Shown: in pieces, positions 25,833 to 34,774 of the stretch
Layout: every line of letters begins with the position of its first letter
Position numbering within the stretch: position 1 is the first letter of the stretch
From: Bacteroidaceae bacterium
GTDB lineage: Bacteria; Bacteroidota; Bacteroidia; Bacteroidales; Bacteroidaceae
Length of the DNA: 64,000 nt
Direction: 5' to 3'
NCBI GenBank assembly: GCA_017470425.1
Contig: JAFUYT010000011.1
Location: 1-64,000 of the forward strand
Made by a program: the position numbers and the translations under genes
Notes under the pieces: model-generated
Databases searched by the model: none
What the model was told of the DNA's origin: nothing
What the model saw: the letters and a program-made list of their open reading frames with translations, nothing else

Positions 25833-26798
25833 TCAGGAGTACCTCAGGATCTGCCCGATGCGCAGCTTCGTCTTGGTCGTGATGCCGTTGGCGCGGCAGA
25901 GCTTGGCCACCGTGGTGTGGCGCTTGCGGGCGATGCTGGAGAGCGTCTCGCCGCTGCGCACCTTGTGGATGCGCGTGTTGCGGGCTGCGCGGCTGTTGCG
26001 GCTGCTCTGTGCCGTCTCCGAGGACTGGTAGGTCACAGCCTCCTCGGCCTGTGCCACATCGCCTTCGGCGGTAGCGTGGTTCGCGTCATGCTTGCCCAGG
26101 AGGACGCCGCGGCCGCGACCCTTGAAGACATAGTAGTCGCCCGTCACATCCTGGTGCTCGAAGTCGAAGAGCTTCGAGGGGTCGATGTACTCGCCCAACA
26201 GACGGGTCTCGAAGTGGAGGTGTGTGCCGGTGCTGCGCCCGGTGCTGCCTGCCAGACCGATGGGATCGCCAGCCTTGACGATCTTGTCGGGCTTCGTCAG
26301 GTGCTTGGACAGATGGCCATAGACCGTCTCCAGCCCGTTGGCGTGACGGATGACAACGACGTTGCCGTAGCCGCCTCGCTGGAAGGTCACCACGCGCACC
26401 TTGCCGTCGAAGGCGGCACGGATGGTGTCACCCTTGTAGGCATTGATGTCGAGGCCCTTATGCTGGCGGCGGAAGCGCGGACGGTAGCCGTAGCGGGAGG
26501 TGACGATGCGGTTCGTCGTGGGCATACAGAAGTTGCGGAGGTCAATCTTGAACTCGCTGGGAAGGGGCACATTGCCGTACATGTTGATGTACGAGTCCTC
26601 CCAACTGGGATATAGGTCCTCGCCGGGGTTGGTGAGGTTCTCTTGTTCGAAAAGTCGTTGGATTTCCACGCTATCCACGGCGCGCATCTTCTTATCGACG
26701 GGTGCCTGACGTGCAATCAGATCCTGCCCCATGGCCGGAGTGAGACACGCCACAAAGGCAAGTGCGGCAGCGGTGCGTTGTATGAAGAGATTCAGCAT
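25833..26798 (-). CDS. M23 metallopeptidase with C-terminal LysM
   Basis: Secreted peptidoglycan endopeptidase of 321 residues. The signal peptide ends near TPAMGQ (residue 25). The M23 domain has HKGLDINAYKG (zinc His/Asp) and GTHLHFETRLLGEY (HxH). A LysM repeat follows at about 275-320 (KVRSGETLSSIARKRH). It could act on the wall during growth or division. It is downstream of ndk. Confidence 0.93.
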   Translation of the reverse strand: MLNLFIQRTAAALAFVACLTPAMGQDLIARQAPVDKKMRAVDSVEIQRLFEQENLTNPGEDLYPSWEDSYINMYGNVPLPSEFKIDLRNFCMPTTNRIVTSRYGYRPRFRRQHKGLDINAYKGDTIRAAFDGKVRVVTFQRGGYGNVVVIRHANGLETVYGHLSKHLTKPDKIVKAGDPIGLAGSTGRSTGTHLHFETRLLGEYIDPSKLFDFEHQDVTGDYYVFKGRGRGVLLGKHDANHATAEGDVAQAEEAVTYQSSETAQSSRNSRAARNTRIHKVRSGETLSSIARKRHTTVAKLCRANGITTKTKLRIGQILRYS

Positions 26799-26828
26799 AT
26801 TGTAAGGTAAGTCTTTGGAAATGGAAGA

Positions 26829-27290
26829 TTAGCACTCGTTGGGAGCGTAGAGGTAGTCCTGCACGCCGCTGCGGTAGTCGAAAATCTCTTCGGGACGGAA
26901 GAAGCGCGCCAGTTCGATGGCGGCGTTCTCGACGGAGTCGGAGGCATGGACGATGTTCTGCTGGTTGCTCATGGCGTAGTCGCCACGGATGGTGCCGGGA
27001 TCGGCAGCACGACCGTTGGTGAAGCCCGTCATGGCGCGCACTACCTGCACAGCCTCCACGCCGCTGATGGCCATCGCCACGATGGGGGAAGCCATCATCG
27101 AGGCAGCCAGAGCCGGGAAGAAGGGGCGATCGACAAGATGTGCATAGTGGTCACGAAGGATGGCTTCGTCCAGTTGCATCATTTTCATGCCTGCGATGCG
27201 CAGACCTCGGCGCTCAAAGCGGTGTACGATTTCACCGATCAGCTGACGTTGCACACAGCTGGGTTTGAGCAGGACGAGTGTTGTTTCCAT
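26829..27290 (-). CDS. ndk: nucleoside diphosphate kinase
   Basis: Transfers gamma-phosphate between NTPs and NDPs via a phosphohistidine. It has 153 residues. The start METTLVLLKPSCVQRQL and the catalytic His in QNIVHASDS are typical. The ATG at 27290 is preferred over an upstream one 30 codons earlier, which would reach into the promoter. Confidence 0.96.
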   Translation of the reverse strand: METTLVLLKPSCVQRQLIGEIVHRFERRGLRIAGMKMMQLDEAILRDHYAHLVDRPFFPALAASMMASPIVAMAISGVEAVQVVRAMTGFTNGRAADPGTIRGDYAMSNQQNIVHASDSVENAAIELARFFRPEEIFDYRSGVQDYLYAPNEC

Positions 27291-27349
27291 ATAGTAAGAA
27301 ATCTGTTCGTTAACGAGTTTACGCGTGTACATACTACACGATTTGGCGG

Positions 27350-27357
27350 CAAAGGTA
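27350..27357 (-). promoter_or_regulatory. -7 box for ndk
   Basis: The minus strand reads TACCTTTG, 60 nt upstream of the ndk ATG. Confidence 0.6.
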
Positions 27358-27425
27358 CTCAAAAAGTTCCGAACCGCCATAAAAGTTAACGTTTTTTCTT
27401 ATTTCAGGACGTAAAAAGGGGAATT

Positions 27426-28751
27426 TCAGGGAATCAGGAGGGAGCTGTCGCCGTAGCTGAGGAAGCGGAAATCGTGGTCGAGGGCATAGCGGTAGATGTC
27501 CTTCCAGTGCTCGCCGCCCACGAAGGCGGAGACCAGCAACAGCAGCGTTGATTGTGGCTGATGGAAGTTGGTCACCATGCGGCGCACGATATGGTAGTGG
27601 TAGCCGGGGGCGATGATGATCTGTGTGGAGGTGTGCAGGGCGTCGGTGTGGTGGCGGTCCATCCAGTCGAGGATGGCGCGGAGGGCTGTCACGGGGGAGA
27701 CCACGGCGAGGGAATCGCTGTGCACACTACCGGAGGGGGGACATTCGTCATTCGTCATTTCTCTTTCGTCTTTCCCGTACGGTTCCCATTGCTTGACCTT
27801 CAGTTCTTCCTCGGTGGCGTCGGGGTTGCGGAGGATCTTGCAGCCTATATAATATAAGGATTCGAGCGTGCGCACGCTCGTAGTGCCCACGGCAGTACAT
27901 TCCCCGCCGTGGCGGAGGAGTGCCTCGACGGCGGCACGTGGCACATAGATCCACTCCGAGTGCATCTCGTGGCCCTCGATGCGCTCGCTCTTCACGGGCT
28001 TGAAGGTGCCGGCGCCCACGTGTAAGGTCAGCTCGGCACGCTCGATGCCCCGCTGCCCGATGGCCTCCAGCACACGGGGCGTGAAGTGTAAACCCGCTGT
28101 AGGTGCTGCCACGCTGCCCTTCACCTTGGAATAGACGGTCTGGTAGGTATGCAGGTCGCTGGCCTCGGTCTTGCGGTTGAGGTACGGCGGGATGGGCAAC
28201 TCGCCGCAGGCGTCCAGCACCTGTGCCCAGGTCGTCTCGTCGTCGTCCCACGAGAAGCGGACGAGGAACTCGCCGCCCGTCGGCGCGGCGGCCAGTGTGG
28301 CGGCAGCGATGAGACGCTCGCAGGTCAGGGTGATGTCGCGCCCCTCCACGGTGATGCGGCGGTTGAGCGTCCCCTCCTTCCATTTCTTGGCATTGCCGAC
28401 GAGGCAGTGCCACGTGCACGAGCGCGTCTGCTGGAACATGAGCACATAGTCATGGGGCTCAGCGGGTTCCAGGCAGAACACCTCAATGAGCGCTCCCGTC
28501 TCTTTGCGGAAGTGCAAGCGTGCCTGGATGACGCGCGTGTTGTTCATCACCAGCAGCGACCCCGCAGGCAGCAGCTCGGGCAGGTCTGCGAAGTGGCGGT
28601 GGCTGATGGCGCCGTGGTCATAGACGAGCAGCTTCGACGCGTCGCGCTCCGCCAACGGGTACTTGGCGATGCGTTCGTCCGGCAGCTCGTAGGCGAAGTC
28701 CGCAATCTGTATGTCTCTCGGATCTTTCAATGTATAACTTTCAACTGTCAA
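27426..28751 (-). CDS. queA: S-adenosylmethionine:tRNA ribosyltransferase-isomerase, TTG start
   Basis: Queuosine pathway enzyme adding the cyclopentene precursor to tRNA. It has 441 residues. Conserved stretches include YELPDERIAKYPLAERDASK, LLVMNNTRVIQARL, and TAGLHFTPRVL. No ATG exists: a stop lies two codons upstream of TTG 28751, so the start is that TTG or TTG 28730, both beside a heptamer array. Residues about 325-337 are an in-frame heptamer insertion. Confidence 0.93.
   Translation of the reverse strand: MTVESYTLKDPRDIQIADFAYELPDERIAKYPLAERDASKLLVYDHGAISHRHFADLPELLPAGSLLVMNNTRVIQARLHFRKETGALIEVFCLEPAEPHDYVLMFQQTRSCTWHCLVGNAKKWKEGTLNRRITVEGRDITLTCERLIAAATLAAAPTGGEFLVRFSWDDDETTWAQVLDACGELPIPPYLNRKTEASDLHTYQTVYSKVKGSVAAPTAGLHFTPRVLEAIGQRGIERAELTLHVGAGTFKPVKSERIEGHEMHSEWIYVPRAAVEALLRHGGECTAVGTTSVRTLESLYYIGCKILRNPDATEEELKVKQWEPYGKDEREMTNDECPPSGSVHSDSLAVVSPVTALRAILDWMDRHHTDALHTSTQIIIAPGYHYHIVRRMVTNFHQPQSTLLLLVSAFVGGEHWKDIYRYALDHDFRFLSYGDSSLLIP
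27741..27775. repeat. heptamer array inside queA
   Basis: Five units on the plus strand (ACATTCG, TCATTCG, TCATTTC, TCTTTCG, TCTTTCC). On the coding strand the unit that would place TGA in frame instead reads TGT. Confidence 0.85.
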
Positions 28752-28810
28752 CTGTCAACTATCAACTCTCAACTGTCAACTCTCAACTGTCAACTTTCAA
28801 TTTTCAACTC
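28741..28810. repeat. heptamer array, 10 units, between queA and the Smr gene
   Basis: Ten consecutive 7-mers in phase, nearly all TCAACTN with one TCAATTT. The array fills the gap between the two minus-strand genes and overlaps the queA TTG start codon region. Confidence 0.95.
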
Positions 28811-28815
28811 TCCCC

Positions 28816-30075
28816 TCACCCAATCGTTACCATCGTGGCACCATACCCGTACTTCTGGAACGACGCATCCGAGTAGGTGCAGGTGCGGTAGCGGTAGCGC
28901 AGTTCCTTGATGATAGCATCGCGGAGAACGCCGTTGCCCTTGCCGTGGATGAAAACGATGCGCTGTCCGCGCTTGCGGATGTTGCGCTCCATGATGATGC
29001 GGAACTCCGTGAGCTGGGTGTTCAGAAGTACGTTCGGTGAGAGCCCTTCCGTGTGGTCCAGCAAGGCGTTGATGTGCAGGTCTATCTCCAGGATCTCGCC
29101 CTCTTCGCGTCGTTGCTGCTCCTTCTCGCGCTGCTTGGCCTTCTCCTTCTCGCGCTGTGCCCGCTGCTCCGCCTTCAAGGCCCGCTTGGCGGCCTTCAGG
29201 GTTTCACGCTCTTCGTCGCGCGTGCGGGATGTGACGGCCTCCTCGACCTCCTCTGGAGGGAGAACCTGTGTGTCCGCCTGTTCCCGTGCGGGTCGCACCT
29301 CCACGGGTTCGGGTCTGACCGCTTCTGCGCTCTCCGGCTCGTTGCCGCGCATGGCATCCAGCACCTCTTCGGCATCCACGAAGACCTGCTTGATGGGGCG
29401 GTCGTCGCGCACGATGTCATAGACCAGTGCCGGCTCCCGGAAGAAGGGCGACGGACGGAAGACGTGCAGCTTGTAGAACTTCACCATGTCCAGACGCAGC
29501 GCCACATCCACCGCGGGCTTCAGTAGGAAGGGCTTGTCTTGCTTCCATGCTACGAACTGCACGCAGAGGCGTTCCAGGTCGTTGAGCATCGAGCGGTCGA
29601 AGGTCTCCAGCAACTGTTTGGTGTTGGGTTCGATGACACCCTGCCAGCGTAGCTGCCAGGCAGTGCCCTCGTTGTTGGATACGATGGCGTGGACGTAGTA
29701 GTTGGAGTCATTGATGAGATACGCCTCGAAGCGTGTATCCGTCAGCTCGCGCGAGTTCTCGGGCACGAAGGCCAGGCACACGTTCAGCAGGTCGCCGCCC
29801 CGCCGCTCCTGCGGCTTGGGCTGGTAGGCAACGGGTCGCTGCGAGGGGTCGTCCTCGGCATCGTCGTCCAGGATGCGCACCTTCGGTGCCGCCTCCGGCT
29901 TCTTCTTGACCTGGAAATTGTGGGCGTTGGTCTCGATGACCACCACCTGCGAGCGCAACATGGGGATGTCGAAGCCGTCCTCGTCCTGCACCAGGACGAT
30001 ATCCTTTCCCTGGAAGCCCGTGATGACGCCACCGCCGACTTCGTTCAGGAATCTTACTTTCTCACCTATTTGCAT
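28816..30075 (-). CDS. DUF2027/Smr-domain protein
   Basis: 419 residues. The N-terminal DUF2027-type region starts MQIGEKVRFLNEVGGGVITG. A Glu/Arg/Lys-rich coiled segment (about 290-345) follows, then a C-terminal Smr domain with the LDLHIN-like EIDLHINAL and HGKGNGVLRDAI motifs. Smr domains are nucleases or nucleic-acid binders in MutS2 relatives. There is no MutS ATPase here. It is probably cotranscribed with queA. Confidence 0.88.
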   Translation of the reverse strand: MQIGEKVRFLNEVGGGVITGFQGKDIVLVQDEDGFDIPMLRSQVVVIETNAHNFQVKKKPEAAPKVRILDDDAEDDPSQRPVAYQPKPQERRGGDLLNVCLAFVPENSRELTDTRFEAYLINDSNYYVHAIVSNNEGTAWQLRWQGVIEPNTKQLLETFDRSMLNDLERLCVQFVAWKQDKPFLLKPAVDVALRLDMVKFYKLHVFRPSPFFREPALVYDIVRDDRPIKQVFVDAEEVLDAMRGNEPESAEAVRPEPVEVRPAREQADTQVLPPEEVEEAVTSRTRDEERETLKAAKRALKAEQRAQREKEKAKQREKEQQRREEGEILEIDLHINALLDHTEGLSPNVLLNTQLTEFRIIMERNIRKRGQRIVFIHGKGNGVLRDAIIKELRYRYRTCTYSDASFQKYGYGATMVTIG

Positions 30076-30100
30076 AGCTGTTCTTTTTTGAATTTGGCCG

Positions 30101-30108
30101 CAAAGGTA
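30101..30108 (-). promoter_or_regulatory. -7 box for the Smr gene
   Basis: The minus strand reads TACCTTTG, 26 nt upstream of the ATG. Confidence 0.6.
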
Positions 30109-30183
30109 AGAAAAAGTTCAGAGTTTCGCGTCGAAAGTCGAAAGTTTCTGCCCTCTCATGCACAAATAACAGCGACTTTTCCT

Positions 30184-30191
30184 TATCTTTG
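30184..30191 (+). promoter_or_regulatory. -7 box for tex
   Basis: TATCTTTG, 25 nt before the tex ATG, divergent from the Smr gene promoter. Confidence 0.6.
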
Positions 30192-30215
30192 CGGCGAAAA
30201 GATGATATTTTATCT

Positions 30216-32462
30216 ATGGAACCCACGATTTTCACACGATTGATCGCCGAGCGCCTCGGCCTGCGCGAGCGACAGGTGGAGGGCACGCTGGCGCTCCTCA
30301 ACGACGGAGCCACCATCCCCTTCATCGCCCGCTACCGCAAGGAGCGCACCGGCGCCCTCGACGAGGTCCAGATAGCGGCCATTGCCGAGCAGAACGACCG
30401 CCTCAAGGATATCCAGAAGCGCAAGGAGACCATCACCAAGACCATCGCCGAGCAGGAGAAGCTCACGCCGGAGCTCGCCGCGCGCATCGCCGACTGCTGG
30501 GATGCCACGGAGCTCGAGGATCTCTATCTCCCCTATAAGCCCAAGCGCCGCACGCGGGCACAGGTCGCTCGTGAGCGCGGCCTCGAACCGCTCGCCACGC
30601 TCCTTCTCATACAGCGCGAGGCGCACCCCGAGCAGGCCGCCCAGCGCTTTGTCACCGACGATGTCGCCACGGCCGAGGACGCCTTGCAGGGTGCACAGGA
30701 CATCATCGCCGAGATGGTGAGCGAGGACGAGCGTTCGCGACAGACCGTCCGCGGCACCTTCCGCCGCACAGCCACCATCACCTCCAAGGTCGTTAAGGCG
30801 AAGGCCGACACCGACGAGGCGCAGAAGTTCGCCTCCTACTTCGACTGGAGTGAGCCGCTGCGCCGCTGCTCCTCCCATCGCCTTCTCGCCATGCGCCGCG
30901 GCGAAGCCGAGGGCATTCTGCGCGTCGGCATCACCGTCGAGGACGACGAGTGCGTGGAGCGCCTGCAGCGGCAGTGGGTGCGGCCGCAGGCCTCCCGTGG
31001 TTGTGCGGTGCTCGTCGGCGAAGCCGTCGTCGACGGCTACAAGCGCCTCCTCTGTCCGTCCATCGAGAACGAGTTTGCGGCCCTCAGCAAGGAACAGGCC
31101 GACGACGAGGCCATCCGCGTCTTCGTGGAGAACCTGCGGCAGCTTCTCCTCGGGGCACCGCTCGGACAGAAGCGTGTCATGGGCATCGACCCGGGCTTCC
31201 GCACCGGTTGTAAGGTTGTTTGCCTCGACGCGCAGGGCAACCTGCTCCACCACGAGGCCATCTTCCCGCATCCGCCCGTGCGCCAGCCGGCCGAGGCTGC
31301 TGCATCGCTCTCCGACATGATCCGGAAGTACCGCATCGAGGCCATCGCCATCGGCAACGGCACCGCCAGCCGCGAGACGAAGGGCTTCGTGGAGATGGTG
31401 CTGCAGAACGAGCGGGGGAGTGGAACCCGCTCTGACGAGCGGGGCACAACGGCTGGTCGCTCTGACGAGCGGGGCACAACGGCTGGTCGCTCTGACGGGC
31501 GGGGCACAACGATGCCTGCGGTTTATGTGGTTTCTGAGGACGGTGCCTCCGTCTATTCGGCCTCGAAGGTCGCCCGCGAGGAGTTCCCCGACGAGGACGT
31601 CACCGTGCGCGGCGCCGTCAGCATCGGCCGCCGCCTGATGGATCCGCTCGCGGAGCTCGTGAAGATTGACCCCAAGAGCATCGGCGTGGGGCAGTACCAG
31701 CACGATGTCGATCAGAGCAAACTCAAGCGCTCACTCGACCAGACCGTCGAGAGCTGTGTCAACAGCGTCGGCGTCAACCTCAACACCGCCTCCGTGCACC
31801 TGCTCACCTACGTCAGCGGTCTCGGTCCCGCCCTGGCTAAGAACATCGTCGAATACCGTCGCGAGAACGGCGCCTTCACCTCCCGCGCCCAACTGAAGAA
31901 GGTGCCGCGCCTCGGCGCCGCCGCCTTCGAGCAGTGCGCCGGCTTCCTGCGCATCACCGATGCCCGGAACCCGCTCGACAACAGCGCCGTCCACCCCGAG
32001 CGCTACGCCCTCGTGGAGCAGATGGCCAAGGACCAGGGCTGCCACGTCGCCGACCTCATTGCAGACAAGGACCTACGCGCACGCGTAAATATAAATAGGT
32101 ATGTGACCGCTGACGTGGGACTGCCCACCCTCACCGACATCATGCGCGAGCTGGAGAAACCCGGCCGCGACCCGCGCGAGGCGCTCGAGGAGTTTGAGTT
32201 CGACAACCGTGTCACCGCCATTGATGACCTCGTCGAGGGAATGGAACTCCCCGGCATCGTCACCAACATCACCAACTTCGGCGCCTTCGTCGATATCGGC
32301 GTCCACCAGGACGGCCTCGTCCACATCTCGCAGCTCGCCAGCAAGTACGTCAGCCACCCCGCCGACGTCGTCAAGCTACACCAGCACGTCCGCGTGCGCG
32401 TCGCTGAAGTCGATCGTCGCCGCTCCCGCATCTCCTTGACGATGAAGGGCGTGGCGCAGTAG
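30216..32462 (+). CDS. tex: Tex-family RNA-binding transcription accessory protein
   Basis: 748 residues in the usual Tex order: N-terminal helical domain, YqgF/RNase H-like domain (GIDPGFRTGCKVV near 330), helix-hairpin-helix (SGLGPALAKNIVEYR), and C-terminal S1 domain (GIVTNITNFGAFVDIGVH). The start at 30216 gives MEPTIFTRLIAERLGLRERQ. A 10-residue repeat SDERGTTAGR occurs 2.7 times around residues 405-432, a lineage-specific insertion. Confidence 0.95.
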   Translation: MEPTIFTRLIAERLGLRERQVEGTLALLNDGATIPFIARYRKERTGALDEVQIAAIAEQNDRLKDIQKRKETITKTIAEQEKLTPELAARIADCWDATELEDLYLPYKPKRRTRAQVARERGLEPLATLLLIQREAHPEQAAQRFVTDDVATAEDALQGAQDIIAEMVSEDERSRQTVRGTFRRTATITSKVVKAKADTDEAQKFASYFDWSEPLRRCSSHRLLAMRRGEAEGILRVGITVEDDECVERLQRQWVRPQASRGCAVLVGEAVVDGYKRLLCPSIENEFAALSKEQADDEAIRVFVENLRQLLLGAPLGQKRVMGIDPGFRTGCKVVCLDAQGNLLHHEAIFPHPPVRQPAEAAASLSDMIRKYRIEAIAIGNGTASRETKGFVEMVLQNERGSGTRSDERGTTAGRSDERGTTAGRSDGRGTTMPAVYVVSEDGASVYSASKVAREEFPDEDVTVRGAVSIGRRLMDPLAELVKIDPKSIGVGQYQHDVDQSKLKRSLDQTVESCVNSVGVNLNTASVHLLTYVSGLGPALAKNIVEYRRENGAFTSRAQLKKVPRLGAAAFEQCAGFLRITDARNPLDNSAVHPERYALVEQMAKDQGCHVADLIADKDLRARVNINRYVTADVGLPTLTDIMRELEKPGRDPREALEEFEFDNRVTAIDDLVEGMELPGIVTNITNFGAFVDIGVHQDGLVHISQLASKYVSHPADVVKLHQHVRVRVAEVDRRRSRISLTMKGVAQ
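31431..31510 (+). repeat. 30-nt minisatellite inside tex
   Basis: Units at 31431-31460 and 31461-31490 are identical; a third partial unit (31491-31510) has one change (A to G). A degenerate half unit precedes them. The period is a multiple of three, so copy-number change would keep the frame. Confidence 0.9.
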
Positions 32463-32495
32463 AAACCCGTAACATCATCAAATCCCCTACGCAAT

Positions 32496-34697
32496 ATGAA
32501 AAGAATCCTTCTGAGCATGGTGGCCGCAGTGCTGGCCGTGCTGACAGTTCAAGCAGGCGGGCTCACGCTCTCCGACCTGACCTCCGGCGTCTATGCCGCC
32601 CGGGGCATCTATGGCGTGCGGCCTATGAACGACGGCGAGCGCTACAGCCAGCTCTCCCGTGACGCCCGCCAGATCATTGCCCGCTCTTTCAAGACGGGTG
32701 AGCAGACCGATGTGCTCTTCGACGTGGCCACGACGAAGGGCGACGTGCGCCTGCAGAGCATCGATGGCTACATTCTGAGCCCCGACGAGAAGACCATCCT
32801 CATCCAGACCCAGCGCAAGGCCATCTACCGCCATTCCGCCACGGCCGTGTGGTACATCTACACCGTGCGCAACCGCACCCTCGAACGCCTTTCCGACGGC
32901 GGCCCGCAGGAGGTGCCCGCCTTCTCGCCCGACGGCACGATGGTGGCCTTCGTGCGCGATAACAACCTGTTCCTCGTGAAGCTGCTCTTCGGCAACAGCG
33001 AGAGCCAGGTGACCAAGGACGGCGAGTACAACCGCGTCATCAATGGCAAACCCGACTGGGTCAACGAGGAGGAGTTCAGCTTCGCGCGCGCCTTCGACTT
33101 CAACGCCGACGGCACCATGCTCGCCTGGATCCGCTATGACGAGAGCGCCGTGCCCGAATACTCCTTCCCCCTCTACAAGGGCGCCGCACCCGCACTGGAT
33201 GCCTACGCCACCTATCCCGGCTCCTATTCCTATAAGTACCCGATGGCGGGCGAGCAGAACGCCACCATCAGCGTCCACAGCTACGACATCAAGAGCCATG
33301 TCACCCGTCAGATGAAGCTGCCTCTCGCCGCCGACGGCTATGTGCCCCGCATCCAGTTCACCAGCGACCCCGAGCGTCTGCTCGTCCTCACCCAGAACCG
33401 CCATCAGGACTGCCTCGACATCTACGCCGCCAACCCGCGTTCTACGGAGTGCAAGCTCATCGTGCGCGACCAGGTGGAGAAGTACATCACCGAGGAACCC
33501 TACAAGAACCTGCAGCTCTTCCCCGGCGGCTTCGTGCTTGCGAGCGAGCGCTCCGGCTACAACCACCTCTATCTCTATGACCTCAACGGCTCCCTCAAGC
33601 GCCCCCTCACCAGCGGCAACTTCGTCGTGAAGGCGTTCTACGGCTACAACCCGCAGACAGGCGACTGCTACTTCGCCGGCAACCAGGAAGGCGCCCCCTA
33701 CCAGGCCGTCTATCGTGCCGACGCCAAGGGCAATATCACCCGCCTCAGCCAGCAGCAGGGCACCAACACTGCCATCTTCTCCAAGACCTTCAAGTACTTC
33801 CTGAACGTCTATTCCAACATCACCACGCCTCCCGTGACCACCCTCTGCGATGCCCGCGGGAAGGTGCTCACGACGCTGGAGGACAATGGGAGTTTGAAGT
33901 CGAAAGTGGAAGGTTTAAAGTTGGGCAAGCCCGAGTTCTTCACCTTCAAAACCTCCGAGGGCGTGGAGCTTAACGGCTATATGGTCAAGCCTGCCGACTT
34001 CAGCGCCTCGCGCCGTTACTCGGTCGTGATGTACCAGTACAGCGGCCCCGGCTCGCAGCAGGTCATCGACTCTTGGTATGCCGGCAATATGGGTGGCTGT
34101 CTCTTCGAGCACTATCTGGCGCAGGAGGGCTTCATCTGTGTCTGCGTGGATGGCCGTGGCACAGGCGGTCGCGGTGCCGCCTTCGAGAAGCAGACCTACC
34201 AGCACCTCGGCTACCTCGAGGCCAAGGACCAGGTCGAGACCGCCCTCTATCTCGCCTCGCTGTCCTACGTGGATAAGGACCGCATCGGCATCTGGGGATG
34301 GTCCTACGGCGGCTTCATGACGCTGATGTCCATGACCGAGGGTCGCGGCGTCTTCGCCGCAGGTGTCGCCGTGGCACCCGTCACCAACTACCGCTTCTAT
34401 GACAGCGTTTATACCGAGCGCTACATGCGCACGCCCAAGGAGAACCCCTCAGGCTACGGCGAGAATCCCATCTCCCGCGCCTCCAAGCTACACGGCGACC
34501 TCCTCATCTGCCACGGCACTGCCGACGATAACGTCCACTACCGCAACACGGCCGAGCTCACCGAGGCTTTCGTGCAGGCCGACAAGCCCTTCATGCAGCT
34601 TGTCTATACCAACCGCAACCACTTCATCATGGGCGGCAACACCCGCCAGCACCTCTACGGCAGCATCACGCGTTGGTTCAAGGACCATCTGAAATAG
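32496..34697 (+). CDS. dipeptidyl peptidase IV-like S9 serine peptidase
   Basis: Exported prolyl-dipeptidyl peptidase of 733 residues. The signal peptide (MKRILLSMVAAVLAVLTVQA) is followed by a beta-propeller domain and an alpha/beta-hydrolase domain. The Ser is in IWGWSYGGFM (about 603), the Asp in GTADDNVHY (about 678) and the His in NRNHFIMGG (about 709). It probably provides dipeptides for an asaccharolytic-type nutrition. Residues about 465-477 (SLKSKVEGLKLG) come from a heptamer array. Confidence 0.93.
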   Translation: MKRILLSMVAAVLAVLTVQAGGLTLSDLTSGVYAARGIYGVRPMNDGERYSQLSRDARQIIARSFKTGEQTDVLFDVATTKGDVRLQSIDGYILSPDEKTILIQTQRKAIYRHSATAVWYIYTVRNRTLERLSDGGPQEVPAFSPDGTMVAFVRDNNLFLVKLLFGNSESQVTKDGEYNRVINGKPDWVNEEEFSFARAFDFNADGTMLAWIRYDESAVPEYSFPLYKGAAPALDAYATYPGSYSYKYPMAGEQNATISVHSYDIKSHVTRQMKLPLAADGYVPRIQFTSDPERLLVLTQNRHQDCLDIYAANPRSTECKLIVRDQVEKYITEEPYKNLQLFPGGFVLASERSGYNHLYLYDLNGSLKRPLTSGNFVVKAFYGYNPQTGDCYFAGNQEGAPYQAVYRADAKGNITRLSQQQGTNTAIFSKTFKYFLNVYSNITTPPVTTLCDARGKVLTTLEDNGSLKSKVEGLKLGKPEFFTFKTSEGVELNGYMVKPADFSASRRYSVVMYQYSGPGSQQVIDSWYAGNMGGCLFEHYLAQEGFICVCVDGRGTGGRGAAFEKQTYQHLGYLEAKDQVETALYLASLSYVDKDRIGIWGWSYGGFMTLMSMTEGRGVFAAGVAVAPVTNYRFYDSVYTERYMRTPKENPSGYGENPISRASKLHGDLLICHGTADDNVHYRNTAELTEAFVQADKPFMQLVYTNRNHFIMGGNTRQHLYGSITRWFKDHLK
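33891..33925 (+). repeat. heptamer array inside the DPP IV gene
   Basis: AGTTTGA, AGTCGAA, AGTGGAA, GGTTTAA and AGTTGGG, in frame. Confidence 0.7.
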
Positions 34698-34734
34698 CCG
34701 TCCCTCTTAAGGAGTTGTCTCTCCTGCTATAAAT

Positions 34735-34774
34735 AAAGCGATGGCCCGTGCTTCATAACGTGGCCATCGCTTTT
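34735..34774. terminator. bidirectional terminator, DPP IV gene / lyase gene
   Basis: 12-bp stem (34735-34746 with 34762-34773), GC-rich in the middle, T-rich on the 3' side in both directions. It lies between two convergent genes. Confidence 0.85.
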
